Shown here piece by piece: positions 35,797 to 45,220 of a stretch of 64,000 nt of DNA. The stretch covers positions 1,300,001-1,364,000 of the forward strand of contig AP025689.1 in NCBI GenBank assembly GCA_023168345.1. The letters are read 5' to 3'. Position numbers and translations under genes: made by a program. The notes beneath the pieces are model-generated. The model did no database searches and was not told where the DNA came from. It saw only the letters and a program-made list of their open reading frames with translations. Origin of the DNA: Lysinibacillus sp. PLM2. Lineage in GTDB: Bacteria > Bacillota > Bacilli > Bacillales_A > Planococcaceae. How positions within the stretch are numbered: the first letter of the stretch is position 1; the number at the start of each line of letters is the position of its first letter.

Positions 35797-37830
35797 ATGA
35801 AATTTCGCGACATTGGTGTGTTAGCAGTTGTAATTTTAATTGTAGCGATGCTTGTAATCCCTCTTCCAACATGGCTACTAAGTTTTTTAATTATTATTAA
35901 TATTACTTTATCATTGTTAGTTTTATTAACTGCAATGAACATGAAAGAAGCACTGGACTTTGCAATTTTCCCTTCAATAATATTGTTACTCACTCTCTTC
36001 CGGTTAGCGTTGAGTATTTCTACAACTCGTGCGATTTTAGCGGAGGGTGATGCAGGGGATGTAGTAGAAACCTTTGGTGAGTTTGTAACTGGAGGAAATA
36101 TATTAGTCGGATTAGTAATTTTCATGCTATTAGTCATTGTGAACTTTATCGTAATTACTAAAGGTTCAGAGCGTGTCGCTGAAGTTGCTGCACGTTTTAC
36201 TTTGGATGCGATGCCGGGTAAACAAATGAGTATTGATGCTGATTTAAATGCAGGAATGATCTCAGAAAAAGAAGCTCGTGAACGCCGTGACAAAGTTTCT
36301 CGTGAATCAGATTTCTATGGAGCTATGGATGGGGCAACAAAATTCGTAAAAGGTGATGCGATCGCTTCAATTATCATGGTTTTCATTAACCTATTATTCG
36401 GTATGATTATTGGTATGGCTCAATTAGGGTACACACTAAATGATGCTGCCAGCCATTTCTCAAAGTTAACTGTTGGTGATGGTCTTGTAGCACAAATACC
36501 AGCCTTACTTATTTCAACTGCAACAGGTTTAGTAGTAACTCGAGCAGCTTCTGAAGGTAATTTAGGACATGATATTACAGGCCAATTATTTGCACAGGCG
36601 AAACTATTATATGTTGCAGCAGGTACGATTCTATTATTAGGTTTATTTACGCCGCTTCCAGACTGGATTACTCTTCCAATCGCTGCTGTATTGGCACTAG
36701 GCGCATACTTAGCTGATCGTAAGAAAACAGAATCACCAGAAGAAGCCCTTGAAATTGAGGAAGAAGTTGCTACTGATACGATGAAGAGTCAAGAAAATGT
36801 AGTGAATCTGTTAAATGTAGATCCAATAGAATTTGAATTTGGGTATGGATTAATTCCTCTTGTAGATGCAGCACAGGGTGGCGATTTACTTGATCGGGTT
36901 GTTATGATTCGTAGACAATTAGCTCTTGAGCTTGGGATCGTAATACCAGTTGTGCGTATTCGAGATAATATACAACTACAACCGAATGAATATCGTATTA
37001 AAATTAAAGGGAATGAAATGGCTAAAGGTGAACTGCTTCTAGATCATTATTTAGCAATGAGCCCTGGCGATGATAATTCTATTGAAGGCATTGATACAAT
37101 TGAACCTTCCTTTGGATTACCAGCGAAATGGATTACTGAAAAAACAAAAGAAGAAGCTGAAATGCTTGGCTATACAGTGGTAGACCCACCGAGTGTTGTT
37201 TCAACTCATTTAACTGAAATGATACGTGCAAACGCACACGAATTATTAGGTCGCCAAGAAACAAAACAATTAATTGATCATTTACGAGAAAGTTATCCAA
37301 TTTTAGTAGAAGAATTAACACCAACGCCACTATCTATTGGTGAAATTCAAAAAGTATTGGCTAAACTACTAAGAGAAAATGTGTCAATTCGTAATTTACC
37401 TATTATTTTTGAAACTTTAGCGGATTATGCAAAACTAACAAGTGATACAGATATTTTAACGGAATATGTAAGACAAGCCCTTGCACGGCAAATTACAGCT
37501 CAGTATGGATTAGGCGGGCCAACGTTAAAGGTAATTACAGTTCCAGCAAAATTAGAAAAATTAATTGCAGATAGTATTCAACAAACTGAACATGGTAATT
37601 ATTTGGCTATGAATCCACAAGATTCGCAAAATGTATTAGAGTCAATTGCTAAAGAAGTTGAAAGAGTATCATATATGGAACAATCTCCGATTATTTTATG
37701 CTCACCTGCAATTCGATTGTACTTAAGACAACTAACGGAACGATATTTTCCACAGATACCGATTCTATCTTATAACGAATTAGACGCAAACATTGAAATC
37801 CAAAGTGTTGGAGTGGTGAATGTAGAATGA
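35797..37830 (+). CDS. flhA: Flagellar export gate protein FlhA
   Basis: 677 residues with eight N-terminal membrane segments and a large cytoplasmic docking domain. The FHIPEP-like loop (TLDAMPGKQMSIDADLNAGMISEKEARERRDKVSRESDFYGAMDGATKFVKGDAIA) is present near residues 140-195. The C-terminal half carries the four-subdomain FlhA_C. AGGAGGGG precedes ATG 35797. flhF overlaps its end by 4 bases. Confidence 0.98.
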   Translation: MKFRDIGVLAVVILIVAMLVIPLPTWLLSFLIIINITLSLLVLLTAMNMKEALDFAIFPSIILLLTLFRLALSISTTRAILAEGDAGDVVETFGEFVTGGNILVGLVIFMLLVIVNFIVITKGSERVAEVAARFTLDAMPGKQMSIDADLNAGMISEKEARERRDKVSRESDFYGAMDGATKFVKGDAIASIIMVFINLLFGMIIGMAQLGYTLNDAASHFSKLTVGDGLVAQIPALLISTATGLVVTRAASEGNLGHDITGQLFAQAKLLYVAAGTILLLGLFTPLPDWITLPIAAVLALGAYLADRKKTESPEEALEIEEEVATDTMKSQENVVNLLNVDPIEFEFGYGLIPLVDAAQGGDLLDRVVMIRRQLALELGIVIPVVRIRDNIQLQPNEYRIKIKGNEMAKGELLLDHYLAMSPGDDNSIEGIDTIEPSFGLPAKWITEKTKEEAEMLGYTVVDPPSVVSTHLTEMIRANAHELLGRQETKQLIDHLRESYPILVEELTPTPLSIGEIQKVLAKLLRENVSIRNLPIIFETLADYAKLTSDTDILTEYVRQALARQITAQYGLGGPTLKVITVPAKLEKLIADSIQQTEHGNYLAMNPQDSQNVLESIAKEVERVSYMEQSPIILCSPAIRLYLRQLTERYFPQIPILSYNELDANIEIQSVGVVNVE

Positions 37831-38969
37831 AAATGAAAAAATATATAGCTCCTTCCATTGCTGAAGCGATGAAATCAATACGTGCAGAACTAGGCGATGA
37901 TGCTGTCATTATAAATTCAAAAGTTGTTGAAACGAAAAAACTATTTGGGTTAATTAAACAAAAGCATTTTGAAGTATTAGCTGGTGTAGATCAAATTGAA
38001 GTAAAACCAAAAGTTGAGCAATTACCTGATTTAGAAGTAGGGTTAAATCTTTCTGCAACTACTACTCAACCAAAATTACAAGAAAAAGAAACTTCTACCG
38101 ATGTATTAAAAAAAGAATTAGCGGATTTAAAATCAATGATGAAGTCTATTCAAAGACAATCAGCTCAATCTCAATACCCTGATCTTTTTTTACCAATTGT
38201 TCAATTCTTAAAAAAACAAGAGCTTAGCGAGGAGCTCATCACCGAAATTAGTGATGAGCTTTTTGTGCATTATCAAAATTCCAATTCTCAAATGACACAA
38301 AAGCAAATGTGGGAGCAAGTTGAACAATCATTACGATCGAAATTAGAAAAACAGCCATTTGGTGGTTTAACTTATGAGAAGAAATATATAAATGTATTTG
38401 GCCCGACTGGAGTTGGGAAAACGACAACAATTGCAAAAATGGCAGCACGATCCGTTTTAGAAAAGAAGAAACGAATTGGTTTTATTACGACAGATACATA
38501 TCGAATAGCGGCAATTGAACAATTAAAAATATACGCAAATCTCCTACAAGCGCCAATTGAAATAGTTTATAATGCCCAAGATTATCAAAGGGCGGTCCAA
38601 AAAATGGAAAATGTGGATTTAGTTTTTATTGATACTGCCGGTCGTAATTATAAAGAGGGAAAATATGTTAGTGATATTAAGGAATTGATTGACTTCAGAG
38701 AGAACTCTGAATCCTTTTTGGTCCTATCATTAACTTCTAAAGAAAAAGATATGGAAATTATTATTAAACAATTTAATGAAGTACCAATTGAAAAGTTTAT
38801 ATTTACTAAAATAGACGAGACAAATTCTATTGGCACTATTTTCAATTTAATGATTAAATATAATAAAGGACTAGCTTATTATACAGATGGACAAGAAGTT
38901 CCTGAAGATATCCAGGAAGCAAAGCTAGATGTTTTGCTAGATTTATTTTTCCAAGGTGAATTTAAATGA
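37827..38969 (+). CDS. flhF: Flagellar SRP-type GTPase FlhF
   Basis: Places flagella, together with FlhG. 380 residues. The basic N-terminus (MKMKKYIAPSIAEAMKSIRAELGDDAVIINSK) is followed by a variable linker. The SRP-type NG domain has [16 protein letters not shown] near residues 191-206, TTDTYRIAAIEQLKIYA, and DTAGRNYKEGKYV. TKIDETNSIGTIFNL supplies the G4 region. It is translationally coupled to flhA and flhG by ATGA overlaps. Confidence 0.97.
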   Translation: MKMKKYIAPSIAEAMKSIRAELGDDAVIINSKVVETKKLFGLIKQKHFEVLAGVDQIEVKPKVEQLPDLEVGLNLSATTTQPKLQEKETSTDVLKKELADLKSMMKSIQRQSAQSQYPDLFLPIVQFLKKQELSEELITEISDELFVHYQNSNSQMTQKQMWEQVEQSLRSKLEKQPFGGLTYEKKYINVFGPTGVGKTTTIAKMAARSVLEKKKRIGFITTDTYRIAAIEQLKIYANLLQAPIEIVYNAQDYQRAVQKMENVDLVFIDTAGRNYKEGKYVSDIKELIDFRENSESFLVLSLTSKEKDMEIIIKQFNEVPIEKFIFTKIDETNSIGTIFNLMIKYNKGLAYYTDGQEVPEDIQEAKLDVLLDLFFQGEFK

Positions 38970-39835
38970 GAGATCAAGCCGAAAAACTTAGAATGAAAAT
39001 GATGGAAAGTCAAGGGACTTTGGGAAGATCCATCGCTGTTGTCAGTGGCAAGGGAGGAGTAGGGAAAAGTAATTTTTCTACAAACTTTGCTATTCAGTTG
39101 GCGAATCAAGGAAAAAAAGTAGTTATACTTGATATGGATATCGGAATGGGTAATGTCAATATTTTAATTGGGAGAACTGCACAATATAATCTAAAAGATT
39201 ATCTATCAGGTAGTGCGACTTTAGACCAAATTATTTTAGATGGACCATATAATTTAAAGTATATTTCTGGTGGTTCTGGTTTTACTTCATTAGTTGAATG
39301 GTCACCCAAAATGTTTGATTCTTTAATTGAAGCGTTTGAAACATTACAAAAAACGTATGATTATATTTTATTCGATATGGGTGCAGGAGCAACGCAGTGG
39401 TCATTAGACTTGCTTGCTTCGATCAATGAGATAGTTGTTATTTCAACTACTGAACCAACTTCAATAACAGATGCGTATTCGATGATGAAATTTATTCATA
39501 TAAGAGATGAAAATAAAACCTTCTATTTAGTAGTGAATAGAGCTTTTTCAAATGAAGAAGGTCGGGATACTGCTGATAGATTGAAAAGTACCATGAGTAA
39601 GTTTTTATCAAAAGATATTAATGTTTTAGGTGCATTGCCTGAGGATGAATGTGTTCGGAAATCAGTTATAAATCAAACACCTTTTTCAATCGGTTACCCA
39701 AATGCCCCTATTACAAAAACCTTAAATAAAATGGTTTACCGGTTCATTCATCACCAAACGGATGAAGTTTATGCGCAAACCACAAATACTTTTTTAACAA
39801 AATTAAGAAGTATCTTTTCGAAAGGGCGTGGTTAA
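38966..39835 (+). CDS. flhG: Flagellar number regulator FlhG (YlxH), MinD-like ATPase
   Basis: 289-residue ParA/MinD-type ATPase. The deviant Walker A is SGKGGVGKSNFSTNFA near residues 26-41, then VVILDMDIGMGNVNILIG and ILFDMGAGATQWSLDLL. The N-terminal Gln/Arg-containing helix (DQAEKLRMKMM) is the type that stimulates FlhF. A basic C-terminal amphipathic helix (FLTKLRSIFSKGRG) probably binds membrane. Confidence 0.96.
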   Translation: MRDQAEKLRMKMMESQGTLGRSIAVVSGKGGVGKSNFSTNFAIQLANQGKKVVILDMDIGMGNVNILIGRTAQYNLKDYLSGSATLDQIILDGPYNLKYISGGSGFTSLVEWSPKMFDSLIEAFETLQKTYDYILFDMGAGATQWSLDLLASINEIVVISTTEPTSITDAYSMMKFIHIRDENKTFYLVVNRAFSNEEGRDTADRLKSTMSKFLSKDINVLGALPEDECVRKSVINQTPFSIGYPNAPITKTLNKMVYRFIHHQTDEVYAQTTNTFLTKLRSIFSKGRG

Positions 39836-39839
39836 GTTA

Positions 39840-40970
39840 ATGGACTCTTCGAATAAAAGTAGGCTGTTAATTGTGGATGACTCTGCGTTCATGAGAAAGT
39901 TAATTTCAGATTTTTTTATGGACCAACCGAGTGTAGAAGTAATAGGAACTGCCCGCAATGGATTAGATGCCATTAAGAAAATTCAACAATTAAAGCCAGA
40001 TGTTGTCACGATGGATGTAGAAATGCCGATCATGAATGGACTTGAAGCATTAACCGAAATTATGGATGTTTGTCCAGTACCGGTAATTATGTTGTCAAGC
40101 TCAACTCAGCAAGGGGCAGAATCCACGATTACAGCAATGGAAAAGGGTGCAGTAGATTTTGTTGCCAAACCAAGTGGAGCTATATCTCTTGATTTACACA
40201 AAATCAAGGATGAAGTAATCCACAAAGTTTTACAAGCTGCACAGGTATCTGTAGCTAAATTGAAAAAACCTGGTATAAAAAAAGCATCGAGAGAAATTGA
40301 AACGAAGGTTAAAAGTTATACAAGAGGTCATGAACTACAGCATTTGTCGCAACAAAAGCTGGCTCGACCAAATAGTACTGATTGGAGTAAAGCGTCAAAG
40401 AAAATTGTACTAATCGGAACATCAACAGGTGGACCTCGTGCATTACAAGAGGTAATTACAAAATTACCTAAATCGATTAATGCACCAATATTAATCGTAC
40501 AGCATATGCCGCCTGGATTTACAAAATCTCTATCTGAAAGATTAAATCATCTTAGTAGTATTACGGTAAAAGAAGCAGAGCACGGTGAAACGATTCAAAA
40601 TGGCATCGCTTATATATCACCGGGTGGATATCATCTAAAACTACGCAAGATTGGTAAAAATTTAGAGATTGTCTTAGATCAAACAGAACCTCCTCGTTTA
40701 GGCCATAGACCTGCCGTGGATGTTATGTTTGAAGAAGTAAGTCGATTCAACGACTTTGATAAAATTGCTGTCATTATGACAGGGATGGGCTATGATGGTT
40801 CAAAGGGCTTAAAAGCCTTAAAACAAAATGGTAATGTTGTTGCAATTGCTGAGTCTCAAGAAACATGCATTGTTTATGGTATGCCAAAAGCTGCAGTAGA
40901 AACAAATCTAGTAGATGAAATAGCAGATGTAGATGATATTGCAGATGTGATTATGAAATATTTGTCTTAA
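39840..40970 (+). CDS. cheB: Chemotaxis protein-glutamate methylesterase CheB
   Basis: 376 residues from ATG 39840; the longer start GTG 39828 overlaps flhG. The receiver domain holds VDDSAFMRK and the phosphorylated Asp near 59 (MDVEMP). After a linker, the methylesterase domain has IGTSTGGPRAL (catalytic Ser near 195), QHMPPGFTKSLSERLN (His) and IMTGMGYDG (Asp). It removes methyl groups from receptors as the counterpart to CheR, which is not in this window. Confidence 0.95.
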   Translation: MDSSNKSRLLIVDDSAFMRKLISDFFMDQPSVEVIGTARNGLDAIKKIQQLKPDVVTMDVEMPIMNGLEALTEIMDVCPVPVIMLSSSTQQGAESTITAMEKGAVDFVAKPSGAISLDLHKIKDEVIHKVLQAAQVSVAKLKKPGIKKASREIETKVKSYTRGHELQHLSQQKLARPNSTDWSKASKKIVLIGTSTGGPRALQEVITKLPKSINAPILIVQHMPPGFTKSLSERLNHLSSITVKEAEHGETIQNGIAYISPGGYHLKLRKIGKNLEIVLDQTEPPRLGHRPAVDVMFEEVSRFNDFDKIAVIMTGMGYDGSKGLKALKQNGNVVAIAESQETCIVYGMPKAAVETNLVDEIADVDDIADVIMKYLS

Positions 40971-40988
40971 TAGGGAGTGTGGTCTTGT

Positions 40989-43058
40989 ATGGAAATGAAT
41001 CAATATTTAGAAATGTTCATTGAAGAAAGTAAAGAACATTTACAGTCTTGTAGTGATAATTTATTAGAGTTAGAGAAGAATCCAGAAGATATCGCAATTG
41101 TAAATGAAATTTTTCGCTCCGCCCATACATTAAAAGGTATGTCTGCAACAATGGGTTATGAGGATCTAGCGGATTTAACACATAAAATGGAAAATGTTTT
41201 AGATGCAATTCGAAACCATAAAATAAGTGTTAATTCTGAAATTCTAGACGTAGTATTTGAGTCGGTTGATCATCTAGAAGCGATGATTATGGACGTTGCT
41301 AATGGTGGTGACGGGAAACGTGATGTAAAAGTCACTGTTGAGAAATTGAAGGCAATCGAAAGTGGACAGCCTATTGAAGCGATTCAAGCAAAGGAAGAGG
41401 TTGCTATAACTGTAACGGAAGCAACGACGCTCCCTAAATTACAATATGATGATTATGAAAAAACGGTATTGCAACAATCGTCTGAACAAGAAATTAATGC
41501 ATTTGAGATTGCAGTTTCTTTAAGAGAAGACTGTTTACTAAAGGCAGCCCGTGTATTTATGGTCTTTGATATTTTAGAAAAAAGCGGAGATGTTATTAAA
41601 TCTGTTCCATCGGTTGATCAACTTGAAGAGGAAAAATTTGACCAACAATTTCAAGTTGCTTTATTGACGAAAGAAAGTGCTGAAGAAATCCAAAAGAAAA
41701 TAATGAAAGTTTCAGAGGTTGATAGCGTTACTGTAACGAAACTATCACAGGAGCTTTTTGCCGCTTCAGCAAATGAAATAACGCATGATGAGTCAACAAA
41801 TGTAGGGGTAGCAGATACACCTGTAGTGATTGAAAATAATCCAAAACCTGAATCAAGTAATCAAACAAAAACACCTTCTAATAGCTCTAAAACAAACCAA
41901 CATACAACAAGTAAAACAATTCGTGTGAGTATCGAAAGATTGGATATTTTAATGAACCTATTTGAAGAGTTGGTGATTGATAGAGGTCGTTTACAATCTA
42001 TTTCAACTGAAGTAAATCATGGTGAATTGAATGAAACAGTTGAACGTATGAGTCGTACAATGGGTGACTTACAAAACATTGTTCTTACGATGCGCATGGT
42101 ACCAGTGGATACTGTATTTAATCGTTTCCCTAAGATGGTTCGTTCATTATCACGTGATCTTCATAAAAAAATTAATTTAGAAATCATTGGTGCAGAAACT
42201 GAACTTGATCGTACAGTAATTGATGAAATCGGAGACCCGTTAGTCCATTTAATTCGAAATTCTTTAGATCATGGTATTGAAAGCCCAGAAGTACGTCGTG
42301 CTAAAGGAAAACCTGAAGAAGGAACGGTAGTATTACGCGCTTACCATAGTGGTAACTATGTATTTATTGAAATTGAAGATGATGGCGCTGGGATCAATAA
42401 AGAAAAAGTTCTCCAAAAAGCTATTTCAAGAGGAATTGTTACAAAAGAAAGTGCAAACTCATTAACAGATAAACAAATTAATGAATTAATATTAGCTTCT
42501 GGTTTCTCAACAGCAGAAGTAATTTCTGATATTTCTGGTCGTGGAGTTGGACTTGACGTTGTAAAAACGACAATTGAATCATTAGGCGGTAGTATTTCTA
42601 TTGAATCGACTCAAGACGTTGGTTCTATATTCTCAATACAATTGCCATTAACGTTATCGATTATTTCAGTAATGCTAGTTGAAATAGAACAAGAGATTTA
42701 TGCAATTCCTCTTTCTTCAATAATTGAAACTTCAATTATTAAAAAATCTGATATTCTTAATGCACATAATCAAAAAGTGATTGATTTCAGAGGGAAGGTT
42801 GTACCTCTTGTTTATCTTGAAGAAGTATTTGAAGTACCTAGAGAAAATGCGATTGATGATGAATATCAATCAGTTGTAATTGTTCGTAAAGGAGAAAAGC
42901 TTGCAGGGTTAGTAGTGGATTCATTTATTGGCCAACAAGAAATCGTTTTAAAATCCTTAGGTAACTACTTAACAAATATTTTTGCTATTTCAGGAGCTAC
43001 GATTTTAGGAAACGGTAAAGTAGCCTTAATCGTAGACTGTAACGCATTAATGAAATAA
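40989..43058 (+). CDS. cheA: Chemotaxis histidine kinase CheA
   Basis: 689 residues from ATG 40989, with AGGGAG 12 bases upstream; MEMNQYLEMF matches the B. subtilis start. P1 carries the phosphorylated His46 in FRSAHTLKGMSATMGY. P2 is at about 165-260, then a Ser/Thr/Asn-rich linker. P3 dimerisation starts near RVSIERLDILMNLFEELV. The kinase P4 has the N box (DEIGDPLVHLIRNSLDHG), EDDGAGI, and GRGVGLDVVK. P5 (SVMLVEIEQEIYAIPL) binds CheW. Confidence 0.97.
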   Translation: MEMNQYLEMFIEESKEHLQSCSDNLLELEKNPEDIAIVNEIFRSAHTLKGMSATMGYEDLADLTHKMENVLDAIRNHKISVNSEILDVVFESVDHLEAMIMDVANGGDGKRDVKVTVEKLKAIESGQPIEAIQAKEEVAITVTEATTLPKLQYDDYEKTVLQQSSEQEINAFEIAVSLREDCLLKAARVFMVFDILEKSGDVIKSVPSVDQLEEEKFDQQFQVALLTKESAEEIQKKIMKVSEVDSVTVTKLSQELFAASANEITHDESTNVGVADTPVVIENNPKPESSNQTKTPSNSSKTNQHTTSKTIRVSIERLDILMNLFEELVIDRGRLQSISTEVNHGELNETVERMSRTMGDLQNIVLTMRMVPVDTVFNRFPKMVRSLSRDLHKKINLEIIGAETELDRTVIDEIGDPLVHLIRNSLDHGIESPEVRRAKGKPEEGTVVLRAYHSGNYVFIEIEDDGAGINKEKVLQKAISRGIVTKESANSLTDKQINELILASGFSTAEVISDISGRGVGLDVVKTTIESLGGSISIESTQDVGSIFSIQLPLTLSIISVMLVEIEQEIYAIPLSSIIETSIIKKSDILNAHNQKVIDFRGKVVPLVYLEEVFEVPRENAIDDEYQSVVIVRKGEKLAGLVVDSFIGQQEIVLKSLGNYLTNIFAISGATILGNGKVALIVDCNALMK

Positions 43059-43083
43059 AGATATCGGAAGAGGTGTAATAGAG

Positions 43084-43530
43084 ATGACGAGTTTAGTTGA
43101 TCAAGAATATATAAAAGTGATAATTTTCAAATTAGCCGATAAAGAATATGCGATACCTGTCTCGGATGTTCAAGGCATTGAGAAACTAATGCATATAACG
43201 CGAGTACCAAAGGCTGAAAAATATGTAAAAGGTGTTATCAATCTTCGAGGAGTTGTAACGCCAATTATTGATTTACGTGAACGATTTGACCTACCTGCTT
43301 CCGGCTATGTTGACTCAACTCGAATTATTATCGTGACACTTGATAGTATGGAAGTTGGTTTCGTTGTTGACTCAGCAAATGATGTAATTGATATCCCATT
43401 AAGTGCAATTGAACATCAGCCTGATGTAGTCGGTTCGATTGAAGTAGATTTTATTTCTGGAGTTGCAAAAATCGAAAATCGCTTACTAATTCTACTACAA
43501 TTAGATAAAGTACTGAATCTAGAAAGATAG
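43084..43530 (+). CDS. cheW: Chemotaxis coupling protein CheW
   Basis: 148 residues. The CheW fold is seen in YIKVIIFKLADKEYAIPVSDVQGIEKL, ITRVPKAEKYVKGVINLRGVVTPIIDLRERF and VVGSIEVDFISGVAKIENRLLILLQLDKVL. It joins receptors to CheA. GAAGAGGTG precedes ATG 43084. Confidence 0.97.
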   Translation: MTSLVDQEYIKVIIFKLADKEYAIPVSDVQGIEKLMHITRVPKAEKYVKGVINLRGVVTPIIDLRERFDLPASGYVDSTRIIIVTLDSMEVGFVVDSANDVIDIPLSAIEHQPDVVGSIEVDFISGVAKIENRLLILLQLDKVLNLER

Positions 43531-43564
43531 TCTTGCTCGAATAAATAAAAGTAGGGATAAAAGT

Positions 43565-44188
43565 ATGAGTAAAATAACTTCTATTCATTTAGATGTTCTC
43601 AAGGAAATTGGAAATATTGGAGCCGCTCATGCAGCTACCGCACTTTCTGATTTACTCGGGAAAAAAATTGATATGAGAGTCCCAAAAGTTGAGATGGTCA
43701 ATTTTAACGATATGATGGATCTAGCAGGTGGACCAGAGACAGTAGTAGTTGGCATTTTTCTTCGAATTGAAGGTGATGCAGAAGGAAGTATGTTTTTCAT
43801 TTTACCAATCGAGCAAGCGAATCGCTTTATTAAAAGATTAATAAATGATGATAGCTTCGACTTCCATGGAAACCCTGTTTCTGAGCTCGGATTATCTGCC
43901 ATGCAAGAGTTGGGAAATATATTATCAGGATCTTATTTATCCGCTTTATCAGACTTTACTGGTTTGAAGATATATCCAACAGTACCAGGGCTTTCTGTTG
44001 ATATGTTTGGGGCAATTATTAGCATCGGTTTAATTGAAATATCACAAGTAAGCGACAATGTCATTGTTATAAATACATCCATTTTTGAAGACGAGAATGA
44101 AGACTCCGAAGAAGTTCGTGGGCATTTCTTTTTATTACCTGATCCTGAATCATTTAAAGCTATATTTAAAGCTTTAGGTATAGCTTAA
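43565..44188 (+). CDS. cheC: CheY-P phosphatase CheC
   Basis: 207 residues with two intact phosphatase motifs: DVLKEIGN followed by VP near residues 8-38, and SAMQELGN followed by VP near 113-143. CheC dephosphorylates CheY-P and is stimulated by CheD, its downstream neighbour one base away. GTAGGGAT precedes ATG 43565. Confidence 0.96.
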   Translation: MSKITSIHLDVLKEIGNIGAAHAATALSDLLGKKIDMRVPKVEMVNFNDMMDLAGGPETVVVGIFLRIEGDAEGSMFFILPIEQANRFIKRLINDDSFDFHGNPVSELGLSAMQELGNILSGSYLSALSDFTGLKIYPTVPGLSVDMFGAIISIGLIEISQVSDNVIVINTSIFEDENEDSEEVRGHFFLLPDPESFKAIFKALGIA

Positions 44189-44189
44189 A

Positions 44190-44687
44190 ATGAACCTTAC
44201 AAACCAAGTAGTTAAAGTTGGAATTGCCCAAATGGATGTAGTAAAAGAACCTTATACAATTAGAACTTCTGGACTTGGTTCATGTGTAGGAGTTGTATTA
44301 TACGATGAATCAAAGAAAATAGCAGGACTAGTTCATATAATGTTACCAGATTCAAGCTTAGGGAAGACAGATATTGTAAATGAAGCTAAATTTGCAGATA
44401 CAGGTATAAAAGGTTTAATTGACATGTTAAAGCTAGAAGGAGTTCAACCATTTCGCTTGAAAGCAAAAATTGCAGGAGGGGCCCAAATGTTTCGATTTAC
44501 AACCGATAAAGATTCGATGAGAATAGGGCCACGAAATGTTGAAGCTGTAAAAAAAGAGTTGAAAAAATTTGGTATCCCAATTGTTGCAGAAGATACTGGA
44601 GGAAACAGTGGGAGAACGATAGAATTTAACCCGACTACATGTATGCTAAATATACGTACAGTTAATCAAGGAGTGAATGAAATATGA
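44190..44687 (+). CDS. cheD: Chemoreceptor glutamine deamidase CheD
   Basis: 165 residues. The catalytic Cys is in TSGLGSCVGVVLYDE (near residue 31), and the His is in IAGLVHIMLPDS (near 48). GGAQMFRF and IGPRNVEAVKKELKKFGIPIVAEDTGGNSGRTIEFNPTT complete the family pattern. It has no clear ribosome binding site and is probably coupled to cheC. Confidence 0.96.
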   Translation: MNLTNQVVKVGIAQMDVVKEPYTIRTSGLGSCVGVVLYDESKKIAGLVHIMLPDSSLGKTDIVNEAKFADTGIKGLIDMLKLEGVQPFRLKAKIAGGAQMFRFTTDKDSMRIGPRNVEAVKKELKKFGIPIVAEDTGGNSGRTIEFNPTTCMLNIRTVNQGVNEI

Positions 44688-45052
44688 TGGTTGGTTCCAT
44701 ATTACTGAATTTTTGGGCGTCATTATTTTCATTTTCATTATATTTTCTTCTCACTTTCCAAAAGCCATACTCACCACTGAATATATTAATCGGATCCTTT
44801 ATATTTGCGATAGTTGGATTTTTCGTTATGTATATATTTCGTTATATTCTTGGTTACATAATGTATACTCCCGAGGACAGTATGTTTGAACACCATCCTC
44901 AACAGACGTTAAATGAAAATGATAATTCAAGCGAACTTCAAGATGTATCAAATAATCATCAAAGAAGTGAAAAGAACGAATTAGATAATCCAGAAGAGAT
45001 TGCCAATATTGTTCGCATGATGATGGATAATGATGTTAAAGTCCCTCAATAA
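44684..45052 (+). CDS. Small membrane protein between cheD and sigD, unknown
   Basis: 122 residues with two hydrophobic segments (about 5-25 and 31-60) and an acidic, Asn-rich cytoplasmic-type tail ending DNPEEIANIVRMMMDNDVKVPQ. I do not recognise it; B. subtilis has nothing between cheD and sigD. ATG 44684 overlaps the cheD stop, with AAGGAGTG 8 bases upstream. It is the last gene before the operon terminator at 45071, so it belongs to the fla/che transcript. Confidence 0.85.
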   Translation: MMVGSILLNFWASLFSFSLYFLLTFQKPYSPLNILIGSFIFAIVGFFVMYIFRYILGYIMYTPEDSMFEHHPQQTLNENDNSSELQDVSNNHQRSEKNELDNPEEIANIVRMMMDNDVKVPQ

Positions 45053-45070
45053 ATACAATAATTTTGAAAT

Positions 45071-45095
45071 AAGAGTCTGAAAATGGCTCTTTTTT
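45071..45095 (+). terminator. Terminator inside the fla/che cluster, before sigD
   Basis: AAGAGTC (45071-45077) pairs with GGCTCTT (45085-45091, one G-T pair), followed directly by TTTT. The stem is 7 bp, so termination may be partial. Confidence 0.75.
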
Positions 45096-45172
45096 CATAT
45101 GTTTTACCGAAATTTTAGTAGAAACTCTCAATATTTAATTATATAGATGCGTGTTTTTTTTTGTCGAATATT

Positions 45173-45181
45173 TGATATAAT
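45173..45181 (+). promoter_or_regulatory. Extended -10 promoter candidate for sigD
   Basis: TG at 45173-45174 one base before a perfect TATAAT (45176-45181). The -35 region is only a T-run. A transcript would start near 45188, 33 bases ahead of sigD. Confidence 0.5.
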
Positions 45182-45220
45182 GTTGATAGAACTTTTGCGC
45201 GAATTAGAGAGGTGGATTCG

